64,000 nt of DNA from Sulfuricurvum sp. 17-40-25. GTDB taxonomy: Bacteria > Campylobacterota > Campylobacteria > Campylobacterales > Sulfurimonadaceae. The stretch is from positions 23,289-87,288 of the forward strand of contig NCIJ01000008.1 in assembly GCA_002282015.1 (NCBI GenBank), in the 5' to 3' direction. Below the pieces are notes generated by a model, which saw only the letters and a program-made list of their open reading frames with translations, was not told the origin of the DNA and did no database searches. Numbering within the stretch: position 1 is the stretch's first letter; each line of letters begins with the position of its first letter. Positions 18,346 through 26,895 of the stretch are shown piece by piece. Both the position numbers and the translations under genes were made by a program.

Positions 18346-20319
18346 TTATAATTTCCTTATTTTTGCTATTTCATCGCGCAGTCGTGCGGCTTCTTCGAAT
18401 TCGAGTTTTTTGGAGGCTTCTTTCATTTTGATCGTAAGCTCATCTACCAGTTTTTTACGTTCAGCCGCTGGAAGTGTCTTGGCTTTTTTCGATCGATTAT
18501 ACAGTTCGCCTACATCTTCGAGTTTTAGATTTTCATCCAAAGATCGTTTGGTCGTTATGGGTGTGATTCCATGTGCTGCATTATGAGCCTCTTGTACAGC
18601 TCTGCGATCATTGGTCTTTTTGATAGCACGTTCCATGGAACCGGTTATTTTATTGGCGTAGAGGATGACTCTTCCACGTGAGTTACGTGCTGCACGTCCG
18701 ATGGTTTGGACCAATGAAGTTTCGGAGCGTAAAAAGCCCTCTTTATCCGCATCCAAAATCGCGACGAGACTCACTTCGGGTAAGTCAAGTCCTTCGCGAA
18801 GAAGATTGATACCGATAAGGACATCAAAATCCCCCACACGAAGTCCCCGTATGATCTGGTTGCGTTCTATGGTATCGATCTCAGAGTGCATGTACTGTAC
18901 TTTTATCCCCAGATCCGCGAGATATTTTGTGAGAGCTTCTGCCATTTTTTTGGTCAAAACGGTGAGCAGTACACGATCCCCCAAGGCGACGGTTTTTATG
19001 ATCTCATCATGGATGTCTTCTACTTGATTGGTAGAAGATTTTATGGTGATAGGTGGGTCAAGTAATCCTGTAGGACGGATGACTTGTTGAGCAACCGTAG
19101 TGCTAAGCTCCAACTCTTGCAGTGCAGGAGTAGCAGAGACGAAGAGATAGTGAGGTGATTTTGCTAAATATTCATCGATCATCAGCGGGCGATTATCCAG
19201 AGCGCTTGGGAGGCGAAAGCCATAATCCACGAGCACCTCTTTACGGCTACGGTCGGCGGCATACATTCCCCGAAACTGTGGCAGACTCACGTGCGATTCA
19301 TCGACGATGATGAGGAACTTATCATGATGTAATGTGAAATAATCGAGTAGGGTATAGGGTGCTTCACCAGGAAGCTTATCGGTCAAGAGACGTGAATAGT
19401 TTTCAATTCCCTTACACATCCCCGTTGCTTGCAGCATCTCTAGATCAAACTCACAGCGTTGACGCAGGCGTTGGGCTTCGACTATTTTACCTTGAGCCTC
19501 GAGCTCTTGCAGTCGCTCACCCAGCTCGTCTTCGATGCGCTTGATCGCACGGGAAAGTTTCTCTTGACCCACGGCAAACTGACTCGTGGCGTAGATGGTA
19601 ACGCTGTCATGTTTTTCGGTCACCGCGTTGCTAAGCGGTTCAAAATAGATGATCCGTTCGACTTCATCTCCGTAGAACTCAACGCGTATCGCTTGATCTT
19701 GCCAATAGGGAGGATAGATATCGATCACCTCGCCATTGACCCGCATATTCCCACCATCAAAATAGGCATCGTTACGGGTATATCCCATTTCTACAAGACG
19801 TAAAAGAAGTTGCTTTTGATTGATCTCATCCCCTACAGCGATAATCTGCACCATCTTCTCATACTCTTCAGGATCACCCAACCCGTAGTTTGCAGAGACG
19901 GAGGCTACGACGATAACATCATCATAGCTTAGGAGATTGGCAGAAGCAGATAGACGCAAACGCTCGAGTTCTTCATTAATAGAGCTGTCTTTTTCGATGA
20001 AGAGGTCTTGTCTGGGAATGTACGCTTCCGGTTGATAGTAATCATAATACGATACAAAATACTCAACATGGTTTTGTGGAAAGAAACTGCGGAACTCACT
20101 GTACAACTGTGCTGCCAGAGTTTTATTATGGGTCATGATGATCGTCGGCAGCTGAACGCTTTCGATGACCTTGGCCATAGTGTACGTTTTACCGCTACCT
20201 GTGACACCTTCTAGTGCTACAAAGCGTTCACCACCTTTGATAGCACTGCTAAGTGCTTCGATGGCGACGGGTTGATCACCGGCGCTTTGATATGGGGTAT
20301 GGACTTTAAAAATCGGCAA
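18346..20319 (-). CDS. uvrB: Excinuclease ABC subunit B
   Basis: Damage-recognition helicase-like subunit of nucleotide excision repair. The 657-aa protein has Walker A GVTGSGKT near 39-46, the beta-hairpin region [16 protein letters not shown] near 92-107, helicase motifs including DESHVSLPQ and [10 protein letters not shown], and the C-terminal UVR motif ([22 protein letters not shown]) that binds UvrC. It is complete. Its first 100 codons are duplicated at 23.7-24.0 kb with identical protein but about 12% different DNA over the distal part, so this 5' end may have been replaced by recombination (see findings). Confidence 0.98.
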   Translation of the reverse strand: MPIFKVHTPYQSAGDQPVAIEALSSAIKGGERFVALEGVTGSGKTYTMAKVIESVQLPTIIMTHNKTLAAQLYSEFRSFFPQNHVEYFVSYYDYYQPEAYIPRQDLFIEKDSSINEELERLRLSASANLLSYDDVIVVASVSANYGLGDPEEYEKMVQIIAVGDEINQKQLLLRLVEMGYTRNDAYFDGGNMRVNGEVIDIYPPYWQDQAIRVEFYGDEVERIIYFEPLSNAVTEKHDSVTIYATSQFAVGQEKLSRAIKRIEDELGERLQELEAQGKIVEAQRLRQRCEFDLEMLQATGMCKGIENYSRLLTDKLPGEAPYTLLDYFTLHHDKFLIIVDESHVSLPQFRGMYAADRSRKEVLVDYGFRLPSALDNRPLMIDEYLAKSPHYLFVSATPALQELELSTTVAQQVIRPTGLLDPPITIKSSTNQVEDIHDEIIKTVALGDRVLLTVLTKKMAEALTKYLADLGIKVQYMHSEIDTIERNQIIRGLRVGDFDVLIGINLLREGLDLPEVSLVAILDADKEGFLRSETSLVQTIGRAARNSRGRVILYANKITGSMERAIKKTNDRRAVQEAHNAAHGITPITTKRSLDENLKLEDVGELYNRSKKAKTLPAAERKKLVDELTIKMKEASKKLEFEEAARLRDEIAKIRKL

Positions 20320-20358
20320 TGGTTGACGCCTTGCGTTAGTTTCTATAATAATAGGCGA

Positions 20359-20364
20359 ATTATA
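20359..20364 (-). promoter_or_regulatory. uvrB -10 box
   Basis: On the minus strand GCTATAAT lies 39 bp before the uvrB ATG. The same box is kept before the truncated copy at 24080-24085. Similarity between the two copies stops two or three bases upstream of this box. Confidence 0.6.
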
Positions 20365-20392
20365 GCGGAATAGTTGTTTTCTAAAGAAGATG

Positions 20393-20408
20393 ACTGCCTA
20401 TAGGCTGC
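20393..20408. repeat. 16-bp direct repeat, left copy
   Basis: ACTGCCTATAGGCTGC; the right copy at 23635-23650 is ACTGCCTATACGCTGC (15 of 16). They bracket the MarR-to-dioxygenase cassette. The left copy contains the perfect palindrome GCCTATAGGC. They may be recombination or insertion scars; no integrase or transposase gene is present. Confidence 0.5.
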
Positions 20409-20600
20409 TGAGTTAAGGTGAGGTTTCTAATGAGGTTTTTGAGAAAAAGGTATTTTATTTAAATAATGGGTGGAGTAACACCTTATAAGGGATAAAAGCC
20501 CAATAAAAAAGACATTTCCGAAGACATATAATTGGTACGATGTTATGCAAGTGAAGTCATGTGGCAAGAAGTTGACTTTGGGAGATATGCGCATCGCTTT

Positions 20601-21384
20601 TTACCCAACTTTAAAACAGCGCATTGAAAGTGTTCCATGTTGAAATCCTTCGTAAACTGTACGAATAGTTTCTCCTTCTCTTTGTGATCCTAATATAGGT
20701 AAAATTGGAAGATAATGTTCCAGGGATGGATGCGCATGGGCGAAATGTGGTAGATCAAAATCGATCAGTTTTTTATGGTCATGTATGAGGGCATCCGAAA
20801 AAGCATTATCAAATTCTTGTGCCCACTTTACTCCTGGGGCATCCCGATCACTTTTGGTATCTCCAAGGTTATGGGTAACATTGCCGCTTCCGATGATCAT
20901 GATGCCTTGATCACGAAGGGTAGAAAGGGTTTTCCCTAGATCATAATGTTCTAAGGCAGGTTTGCTCATATCGATTGAGAGTTGAAAAACAGGAACATCA
21001 TGTTTGGGAAAAAGATGAACCAATACTGACCATGCCCCGTGATCAAGCCCATGACGCCGATCAATACAAGCATGAGTGAGTTCTCCTAATAATAGAGCTG
21101 CTGCTATTTCACCTTGTAAAATCATGGATGGTTTCCGGTTTGTCAACTACCGAAACGATAGAACCGTTTGTTGCCCAATGAGCAGAGAGGATCAAAAGCG
21201 CTTTAGGTTTGGCGAGGGTAGTTCCTAGTTGTTTCAAGCTTCGGGTATAGGCATTGTCATCGACGATATTCATCGGTGAACCATGGCTTATAAAAAAGGC
21301 ACTTTGACGCATGGATGGACTCCTTTGTTCTGTTGCATTGGCAGCCAAAGCCGCCATAAGTGTTAAAAAATAACGACGGTTCAT
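20601..21384 (-). pseudogene. LigB-type (class III extradiol) aromatic ring dioxygenase, broken by internal deletion
   Basis: The 5' frame (21384 to 21109) gives an export-like N-terminus and then FISHGSPMNIV, LSAHW and ETIHDF before a TGA. A second frame (21146 to 20601) continues with HGLDHGAWSVLVHLFP, SGNVTHNL and EHYLPILPIL. Together they match YgiD/DODA-like dioxygenases, but about 17 codons usual between IHDF and the GLDHG region (the GFP-LY---YPAPG stretch) are missing and the frame changes. A deletion of roughly 50 bp explains both. The metal-ligand histidines are present but split over two frames, so it is probably inactive. Confidence 0.85.
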
Positions 21385-21402
21385 AATAACCTCATTAGCA
21401 TA

Positions 21403-21621
21403 TCAATTGACGGTATGGCTTCCGTCACAAAATGGAGCATTTTTACTCTTTTTACAGCGGCAGAGATAATAATCTTTTGACTCTTCCACAGTAAATATCG
21501 ATGGAATAAAATCTGTCCCTTTATGGGCACCATCACACAATACTCCATCTGCGCTTTTACTACAAGTGCAGTAATAATATTTTTTGCCGGCTTCTAAATT
21601 CATTTTTACAGGTGTTGACAT
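21403..21621 (-). CDS. CDGSH-type iron-sulfur protein, tandem domain
   Basis: 72-aa protein with two mitoNEET-like motifs: YYCTCSKSADGVLCDGAH (about 21-38) and YLCRCKKSKNAPFCDGSH (about 52-69). Each has the C-x-C-(x)n-C-D-G-x-H pattern that holds a [2Fe-2S] cluster with one His ligand. These proteins are redox or cluster-transfer factors. It lies between yceI and the broken dioxygenase on the same strand, in a MarR-headed operon. Confidence 0.93.
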   Translation of the reverse strand: MSTPVKMNLEAGKKYYYCTCSKSADGVLCDGAHKGTDFIPSIFTVEESKDYYLCRCKKSKNAPFCDGSHTVN

Positions 21622-21645
21622 AATTTTTCCTTTTTTAATAATGGC

Positions 21646-22215
21646 TTACTTAGCCAAAATCCCTTCGAGTTGGATATCTAGTTTAACTGTTTCTCCAACA
21701 GCAACTCCGCCAGCTTCTAAAACTGTATTCCATGTAATGCCATAATCTTTACGATTTAGTTTACCGCTAAGCCCTAAACCCACACGTTGATTTCCCCATG
21801 GATCTTTTATGATTCCATTGTTTTCAAAATCTAAAACAACGTTTTTGGTAACACCGTGGATGGTTAGCTTTCCATAAGCGCTATCGCCTTGGACTTTGTC
21901 TAGTACAAATATAATTTCCGCGTACTTTTGTGCATCAAACAATTCGGCTGATTTCAAATGAGCATCACGTGTTGCATTAGCTGTATTGATTGAAGTAGCT
22001 TCAATTTTACCATTTAGTGATTTAAGCGTTTTAGTTTTTTCATCGTATTCAAATGCACCAGTGAATTTATCAAATTTGCCCGTAACATCAGAAATCATCA
22101 TATGTTTCACTTTAAAACCAATATTTGAGTGACTCGCATCAACATCATAGTGTCCCGCGAAAAGTGATGCAGATCCAAGTAGTGTAATGGCTACCATAGT
22201 AGTGATTTTTTTCAT
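21646..22215 (-). CDS. YceI family periplasmic protein
   Basis: 189 aa with a Sec signal peptide (MKKITTMVAITLLGSASLFA) and the YceI lipocalin-like fold: GHYDVDASHSNIGFKVKHM at the start of the mature part, DAHLKSAELFDAQKYAEI and LTIHGVTKNVVLDFE later. Family members bind isoprenoid quinones or similar lipids in the periplasm. The AAAGGAAATAC ribosome site is clear. It sits in the MarR-pirin-YceI-CDGSH operon, which looks like a redox or electrophile response set. Confidence 0.94.
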   Translation of the reverse strand: MKKITTMVAITLLGSASLFAGHYDVDASHSNIGFKVKHMMISDVTGKFDKFTGAFEYDEKTKTLKSLNGKIEATSINTANATRDAHLKSAELFDAQKYAEIIFVLDKVQGDSAYGKLTIHGVTKNVVLDFENNGIIKDPWGNQRVGLGLSGKLNRKDYGITWNTVLEAGGVAVGETVKLDIQLEGILAK

Positions 22216-22245
22216 TGTATTTCCTTTTTTATATAATAAATAGTG

Positions 22246-23028
22246 TTAGTGCATAGGCACATCAAATAACAAAACCTTAGACTCTGTAAGAGCTAAAAGA
22301 GTGTATTCCTCCTTATCTGTGATTTGAAGCTCGTCTCTGGCTTCAAGAATATGACCGTTAATCTCTACTTCCCCTTCGATAATAAATACCAATCGCCCAT
22401 GATCTTTTTTTACGTCGGGGATTGATATTTTTTTACTTTCGTTTACTGCAGTTAAGTAGATAGCAGCATCTTGTTTAATAGTAATAGAATCTTCACGTCC
22501 GTCACCGCTGATAAGTACGACCCATTGATTATTTTTATCGTGATGATAAAAGTCATGCTGATCATAGCGAGGAACTCCACCCTCTTGATTTGGATAAATC
22601 CAGATTTGAAAAAGTTCAGTATCTGAGGTTTCCATTGCATACTCTGAATGAAATATTCCCGATCCTGCACTCATATATTGAATTTCACCTGCTTTTATGA
22701 CGCCATGGTTGCCTTGGGAATCACGGTGCTCCAAAAAGCCTTTAGTGACGATAGTGATAATTTCCATATCCTTATGTGGATGCATATCAAATCCCATTCC
22801 GGCGTCAATGAGATCATCATTAATAACGCGTAAAGCTCCAAATTGCATACGATTAGGATTGTGATAGTGTGCAAATGAAAAACTAAAACGGCTATGTAAC
22901 CAGCCATGTTCTGCTATACCACGTTCTGTAGAACGATGAATTTTTAATGACATATTTTTCTCCTTTGTATTCGCATATAGACCTAAGGGTAAGATAGACA
23001 CTATTTGCATAAATGTTCTGCGATTCAT
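22246..23028 (-). CDS. Pirin family protein with export-like N-terminus
   Basis: The core shows the pirin bicupin (FSFAHYHNPNRMQFG, then MGFDMHPHKDMEIITIV, HRDSQGNHGVIKAGEIQYMSAGSGIFHSE) with metal-binding His, His and Glu. Pirins can be quercetinases or redox sensors. I start at the ATG at 23028 (MNRRTFMQIVS), three codons spaced from a TTG, because AAAGG is suitably placed. The first 22 residues (NRRTF then a hydrophobic run) resemble a Tat or Sec signal, unusual for pirin. A second start at residue 26 (MSLKIHRS) would give the normal cytosolic form. Confidence 0.88.
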   Translation of the reverse strand: MNRRTFMQIVSILPLGLYANTKEKNMSLKIHRSTERGIAEHGWLHSRFSFSFAHYHNPNRMQFGALRVINDDLIDAGMGFDMHPHKDMEIITIVTKGFLEHRDSQGNHGVIKAGEIQYMSAGSGIFHSEYAMETSDTELFQIWIYPNQEGGVPRYDQHDFYHHDKNNQWVVLISGDGREDSITIKQDAAIYLTAVNESKKISIPDVKKDHGRLVFIIEGEVEINGHILEARDELQITDKEEYTLLALTESKVLLFDVPMH

Positions 23029-23042
23029 ACTCAAGCCTTTAA

Positions 23043-23057
23043 TTACTAACTAGTACT
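23043..23057 (-). promoter_or_regulatory. MarR operator copy before the pirin gene
   Basis: On the minus strand this reads AGTACTAGTTAGTAA, identical at 14 of 15 positions to the operator at 23558-23572 in the marR promoter. Its core TACTA-N2-TAGTA is a dyad. It lies 15 bp before the pirin start, so the regulator probably controls pirin separately as well as itself. Confidence 0.65.
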
Positions 23058-23073
23058 ATTTAGGCAAATTTTT

Positions 23074-23523
23074 TTATTGTGCTTTTTCGAGTTTACGTAA
23101 TAAACGTGAGAGACTTTGAATCTCTTCTTCATTCAGTGCTGCGTCATACATGCCTGTTAAATTTGCCACATGTTCATGGAATATTGATTTCATAATTCTT
23201 GACCCGTTTTCGGTTATCTCAAGAATCTTAATACGACGATCTTCATCTGAGGGAATGGATTCTATCAGTCCTTTAGACTCAAGATTTTTAACGACTACCG
23301 TAATATTGCCGGGTGTGCTAAGTGTTAATTTGGTAATCTGACCAACACTTAATTTTCCAAGATGGTATAAAGATTCTAAAATACCAAATTGAGGTAAAGT
23401 AAGATCACGATCGGCTAACCATGCTGTTTCTTTTGAACGGATTTTTGTAAGAGATCTTGAAAGCTCGATATGTGCACGTAAGACAATATCTTCATGGCTT
23501 CCATAACTTTTTGCACGTTTCAT
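23074..23523 (-). CDS. MarR family transcriptional regulator
   Basis: 149 aa with the winged-helix core (LTLPQFGILESLYHLGKLSVGQITKLTLSTPGN, NLESKGLIESIPSDEDRRIKILEIT) including the DxR wing motif as DEDRR. MarR proteins are usually ligand- or redox-responsive repressors. There is no cysteine visible in the protein, so a thiol switch is unlikely. It heads the operon with pirin, yceI, the CDGSH protein and the broken dioxygenase. Its own promoter carries a palindrome between -35 and -10. Confidence 0.93.
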   Translation of the reverse strand: MKRAKSYGSHEDIVLRAHIELSRSLTKIRSKETAWLADRDLTLPQFGILESLYHLGKLSVGQITKLTLSTPGNITVVVKNLESKGLIESIPSDEDRRIKILEITENGSRIMKSIFHEHVANLTGMYDAALNEEEIQSLSRLLRKLEKAQ

Positions 23524-23552
23524 AGATTCTCCTTTACTAAATCGATAACAAC

Positions 23553-23581
23553 ATATTAGTACTAATTAGTAATAATGTCAA
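23553..23581 (-). promoter_or_regulatory. marR promoter with operator in the spacer
   Basis: On the minus strand: TTGACA (23581-23576), a 17-bp spacer, then TAATAT (23558-23553), 30 bp before the ATG. The spacer contains the perfect 12-bp palindrome TACTAATTAGTA (23560-23571). A repressor bound there would cover the promoter, which points to autoregulation. Confidence 0.8.
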
Positions 23582-23634
23582 GAGTAATTATTGAAATGAG
23601 AAATAAATTCTAAACTCACTTTTTCAACAAGACA

Positions 23635-23650
23635 ACTGCCTATACGCTGC
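23635..23650. repeat. 16-bp direct repeat, right copy
   Basis: ACTGCCTATACGCTGC, one mismatch to 20393-20408. It lies 67 bp outside the end of the truncated uvrB copy, marking the right edge of the cassette. Confidence 0.5.
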
Positions 23651-23716
23651 CCAATAAAAAAACATCATAAATAAAAAGAGAAAGAAACCCTTATATACAA
23701 AGGTTTTGAAGAGGGT

Positions 23717-24040
23717 TTAAGCGGCTTTATCCCAGTGCATGTACGCCTCAGGTTGGTAGTAATCGTAGTAGCTTACAAAATACTCAACATGATTTTGAGG
23801 AAAGAAACTTCTAAACTCACTGTACAGCTGTGCCGCAAGTGTTTTGTTGTGAGTCATGATGATCGTCGGCAGCTGTACGCTCTCGATCACCTTCGCCATA
23901 GTGTACGTTTTACCGCTACCCGTGACACCTTCTAGGGCTACAAAACGCTCACCACCTTTGATAGCACTGCTAAGTGCTTCGATGGCGACGGGTTGATCAC
24001 CGGCGCTTTGATATGGGGTATGGACTTTAAAAATCGGCAA
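23717..24040 (-). pseudogene. Truncated uvrB 5' copy (first 100 codons)
   Basis: Encodes 107 aa; residues 1-100 equal those of the intact UvrB, including Walker A, and then seven unrelated residues (MHWDKAA) precede a stop. The homologous block is 23740-24088 versus 20019-20367. Near the start the DNA is almost identical; in the distal 200 bp about 27 bases differ, all silent. The ATG and -10 are kept. A functional UvrB cannot result. It reads as the displaced or donor 5' end left by an insertion into uvrB by a related allele. Confidence 0.93.
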
Positions 24041-24084
24041 TGAATGACGCCTTGCGTTAGTTTCTATAATAATAGGCGAATTAT

Positions 24085-24105
24085 AGCGAAATTGATGTTT
24101 TCGCT
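24085..24105 (-). terminator. Hairpin after the TonB receptor gene
   Basis: AGCGAAA paired with TTTCGCT around a 7-nt loop, 10 bp past the receptor stop. It overlaps the -10 region of the truncated uvrB copy. Confidence 0.45.
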
Positions 24106-24114
24106 ACTATCGTT

Positions 24115-26127
24115 CTAAAGTTTATACAGTAAATTAACCCAAAAAGTTTGTCCCATATACGGTATGTCACTACTATTTGGTGAATTCAGTGGGAAATAAA
24201 GGGTTCTCAGTGTTTTTCCAAAGAGATTCTTGACCCCGAATTCTAGATCAAGATTTTTTGCTACTCCCTTGATTTTTTGTGTGACATTCACATAATCTTG
24301 AGCAGGGATAGAACCATTAGTTCCAACTACAGACGTAGTTGTAGTCAGTACATTGTTAACTCTATTTTTTTTGCCTGTATAGTGATACCATAGTGTAGTC
24401 GGATACGAGGTATCGCTGTTGATGGTAGCAAATACATTTGCCAAAAAGTTAGCGGAGAGTGCGAACTCACTAGAGTCGTAGTGATAGTCAGTTCCAGTTC
24501 TTGTTAGTTTAACCTCTCCTCTATGTGATTTATAAAAAGCCATATCGGCACCAAGACTTACTGTTTCATAGTTTTTGCTCAACTCCATCTCAAGCCCATT
24601 TACTGTTGTTGGATGCTCAAGATTGATCGTTTCATAGGTGTTATCGTGATAGGTAATCATATTCGAAGTCTTAGTATTAAATACGGTTGTTTTGATAGAA
24701 GAATCGTTTGTTTTAAAAATGTAGGACAACTCAAGCGTATCGGCAATTTCGGATTCAAACTTTTGATCTACACTTTGGTTATTAGAGGAATATTGTTCTG
24801 AAAAGCTAGGTGGTCTAAAGGCTCTTGAATATTGTGCTTTTAAAATATTGGAATCATCATAAATATGAACTAAAGCGATTCTTGGAGATAACGCTTTACG
24901 TCCATCATTGTAGGTATCATAGCGTGTTCCGATAGTTGCTGTGGTTTTTTCATCCAACTGTATTTCATCTTGAATATAGAGGGCCTTATTGATTCTGTTT
25001 GGGATATCCTTAGGGGATAATAAACTGTTGGTAGTATTCCATGATTGCGTACGATTATTTCTATCAATCGAAAGAACACTAGCGTATATCCCACCCAATA
25101 ATCGATGCGAACCTATGGTTGTTTCTGCTGACCCTTCAGCATATTTTGTACTTTCGGCGTAATCAATGATTCTTTGGCCACTATTGGATGGATATATAAG
25201 ATCGGCACGATTGGTATATTGATTTATGCCGGCTTTTGCGGTTAGCAGAACATTTGAAAATACATCGTACTTTCCTTGTGCTCCTAATAGGGTATTGATA
25301 CTGGATTGAACAGGTTTGGTATTATCTAAGGGTATACCGTTTGTTGGATCCCATTGGACGCGAGTATAGTTGTTTTTTGCTTGCATTCGGTATGCCCAAA
25401 AATCAATATTTTTATAAGACGCATCGGCCATCAAAAGATTGTTACCGCTTGCACTTGGGAGGTTACCATGCTCTGATCGTGATTGACTTGTTGCTGATAA
25501 ATCCCATCCATCACTTTGCTCAAGCGAGACTATAGTGGAAACTTTTAAATCGTTTTGTTCAAAAAGTCCGTAAGCACCTATGCCTTTTCCAAATTTATTA
25601 CTTTCCATTTGAGATAGGGTTGTAAATACAGCGCCTGCCCCTTTTTTGGTAATAATATTAATGACCCCGTAAATTGCATTACCGCCATAAATGGCTGAAC
25701 CTGGACCTCTGATTATCTCAATGCGCTCAATGGCATCTGTTGGTATGGGAATAACAAGCTGCCCCGTTCCGAGGATGGGAAGTCCCAATATTTCAGCACT
25801 AAAGGGCTTGTCGTTGATCATCCATTTTATTTTATTACCTTGTGACCCATATATGGAACCGGCTCCTCTAAGGGATAGAGTGGATGAATCAAAGCCTACA
25901 ATGGTGTCATATGCATTTTGTTCTGCTAGGTTTGTGATACCGAGAGATTTTAATTTTTCACCACTGATTACAGTTACTGTCCCGGGTACATAATCGGCAT
26001 TGAGTTTCGTTTTTGTCGCAATTGATGTCATTTCTTCGATGACACTATTGAGATCATCACTATCGTTGGCTGAGAGGAGTAATTGTGTTAGTAACACAGA
26101 GGCAAATAATGCGGGTAGAATCTTCAA
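24115..26127 (-). CDS. TonB-dependent outer-membrane receptor
   Basis: 670 aa: signal peptide (about 1-19), plug domain (about 40-155, with DAIERIEIIRGPGSAIYGGNAIYGVINIITKKG) and a beta-barrel ending in an aromatic strand (FWVNLLYKL). The plug and barrel resemble siderophore or cobalamin receptors such as CirA/BtuB; the ligand cannot be told. The start is a TTG with AAGGAA about 7 nt upstream, since no suitable ATG precedes the signal peptide. No TonB/ExbBD or ABC genes are adjacent. Confidence 0.92.
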   Translation of the reverse strand: MKILPALFASVLLTQLLLSANDSDDLNSVIEEMTSIATKTKLNADYVPGTVTVISGEKLKSLGITNLAEQNAYDTIVGFDSSTLSLRGAGSIYGSQGNKIKWMINDKPFSAEILGLPILGTGQLVIPIPTDAIERIEIIRGPGSAIYGGNAIYGVINIITKKGAGAVFTTLSQMESNKFGKGIGAYGLFEQNDLKVSTIVSLEQSDGWDLSATSQSRSEHGNLPSASGNNLLMADASYKNIDFWAYRMQAKNNYTRVQWDPTNGIPLDNTKPVQSSINTLLGAQGKYDVFSNVLLTAKAGINQYTNRADLIYPSNSGQRIIDYAESTKYAEGSAETTIGSHRLLGGIYASVLSIDRNNRTQSWNTTNSLLSPKDIPNRINKALYIQDEIQLDEKTTATIGTRYDTYNDGRKALSPRIALVHIYDDSNILKAQYSRAFRPPSFSEQYSSNNQSVDQKFESEIADTLELSYIFKTNDSSIKTTVFNTKTSNMITYHDNTYETINLEHPTTVNGLEMELSKNYETVSLGADMAFYKSHRGEVKLTRTGTDYHYDSSEFALSANFLANVFATINSDTSYPTTLWYHYTGKKNRVNNVLTTTTSVVGTNGSIPAQDYVNVTQKIKGVAKNLDLEFGVKNLFGKTLRTLYFPLNSPNSSDIPYMGQTFWVNLLYKL

Positions 26128-26209
26128 CGTACGTTCCTTGTATAAATACTGTGATTTAAATAAGTATAATTTTAGCTAATAATAGCACTTGCTAACTAGA
26201 GTGTACACT

Positions 26210-26545
26210 TTAAGCGCAGCCACAACCCGTACCACAGTTGTCATCACCAGACTTATCCGTAGATTCAAGCGTCCACTCATCCGTAGAGCCGCAACCAACA
26301 TCACAACTAACACCAGTACTGCAACCAGAGACAGCAGTGGCATTGATAGCAACTCTAATTACAAAGTTATCACCTTGCGCTTTTTGGGAATAGAACTTAT
26401 GCGTACCACAAAACTCTTCATTCATAAATTCAGATAGGATATTGGCATACGCATAGGCTTCTTGCTGGGTGTTAAAGGTAGTATTATTGGTGTATTCACT
26501 TTTTTTAAAACAGGCACATTCGTGTTCCATTTGTACTGTATACAT
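26210..26545 (-). CDS. Small cysteine-rich protein with CGxGCGCA tail
   Basis: 111 aa, no signal peptide. An N-terminal part has CACFKKSEY and EEFCGTHKFY; the C-terminal part is rich in Cys-Gly (VSGCSTGVSCDVGCGSTDEW, then NCGTGCGCA), about ten cysteines in all. I recall uncharacterised homologues in several Campylobacterota. Such spacing suggests metal or Fe-S binding. AAAGGAAA precedes the ATG. It lies upstream of the TonB receptor on the same strand with an 82-bp gap, so a metal-related link is possible but unproven. Confidence 0.75.
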   Translation of the reverse strand: MYTVQMEHECACFKKSEYTNNTTFNTQQEAYAYANILSEFMNEEFCGTHKFYSQKAQGDNFVIRVAINATAVSGCSTGVSCDVGCGSTDEWTLESTDKSGDDNCGTGCGCA

Positions 26546-26613
26546 AAAGCATTTCCTTTGGATTGGTAAATAATGAAGGCTAAGAATATGCGACTTAGCT
26601 GTTCATCGTAGCG

Positions 26614-26820
26614 TTATTTTTTTTCTTCACTTTTCATCAAAAACGCAGTTTCATTGAGCAATTCGATGATAGTGCTTTTTTCTTTATCGGTTAATGATCC
26701 TGCACCTTCGAACAAGTCCATCTCTCTCAAAGCCTCTAGTACATGTCCTTTGGCGGTAACATAGGCACTTTTTGCCTGCGGACTCAATGCTTCTAATTTT
26801 AGGTGGTTTTCTTTAGTCAT
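26614..26820 (-). CDS. Small acidic-helical hypothetical protein
   Basis: 68 aa, soluble and mainly helical, with no recognised domain. A strong ribosome site (AGGAG, 8 nt before the ATG) supports translation. It sits between the Cys-rich protein and the ArsS-like kinase gene on the same strand. Confidence 0.6.
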   Translation of the reverse strand: MTKENHLKLEALSPQAKSAYVTAKGHVLEALREMDLFEGAGSLTDKEKSTIIELLNETAFLMKSEEKK

Positions 26821-26895
26821 CGTATGACTCCTATTTTCAAGATAACCTATTATGCCAAAACTAAAATATGATATACATTGATGTATGCATTGAGC

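Noticed and set aside
20410..20600. Extra small gene between uvrB and the dioxygenase remnant
   Set aside because: AT-rich with no frame carrying a ribosome site or recognisable sequence.
26210..26545. Selenoprotein in the Cys-rich gene
   Set aside because: All relevant codons are TGC/TGT, no in-frame TGA is needed.
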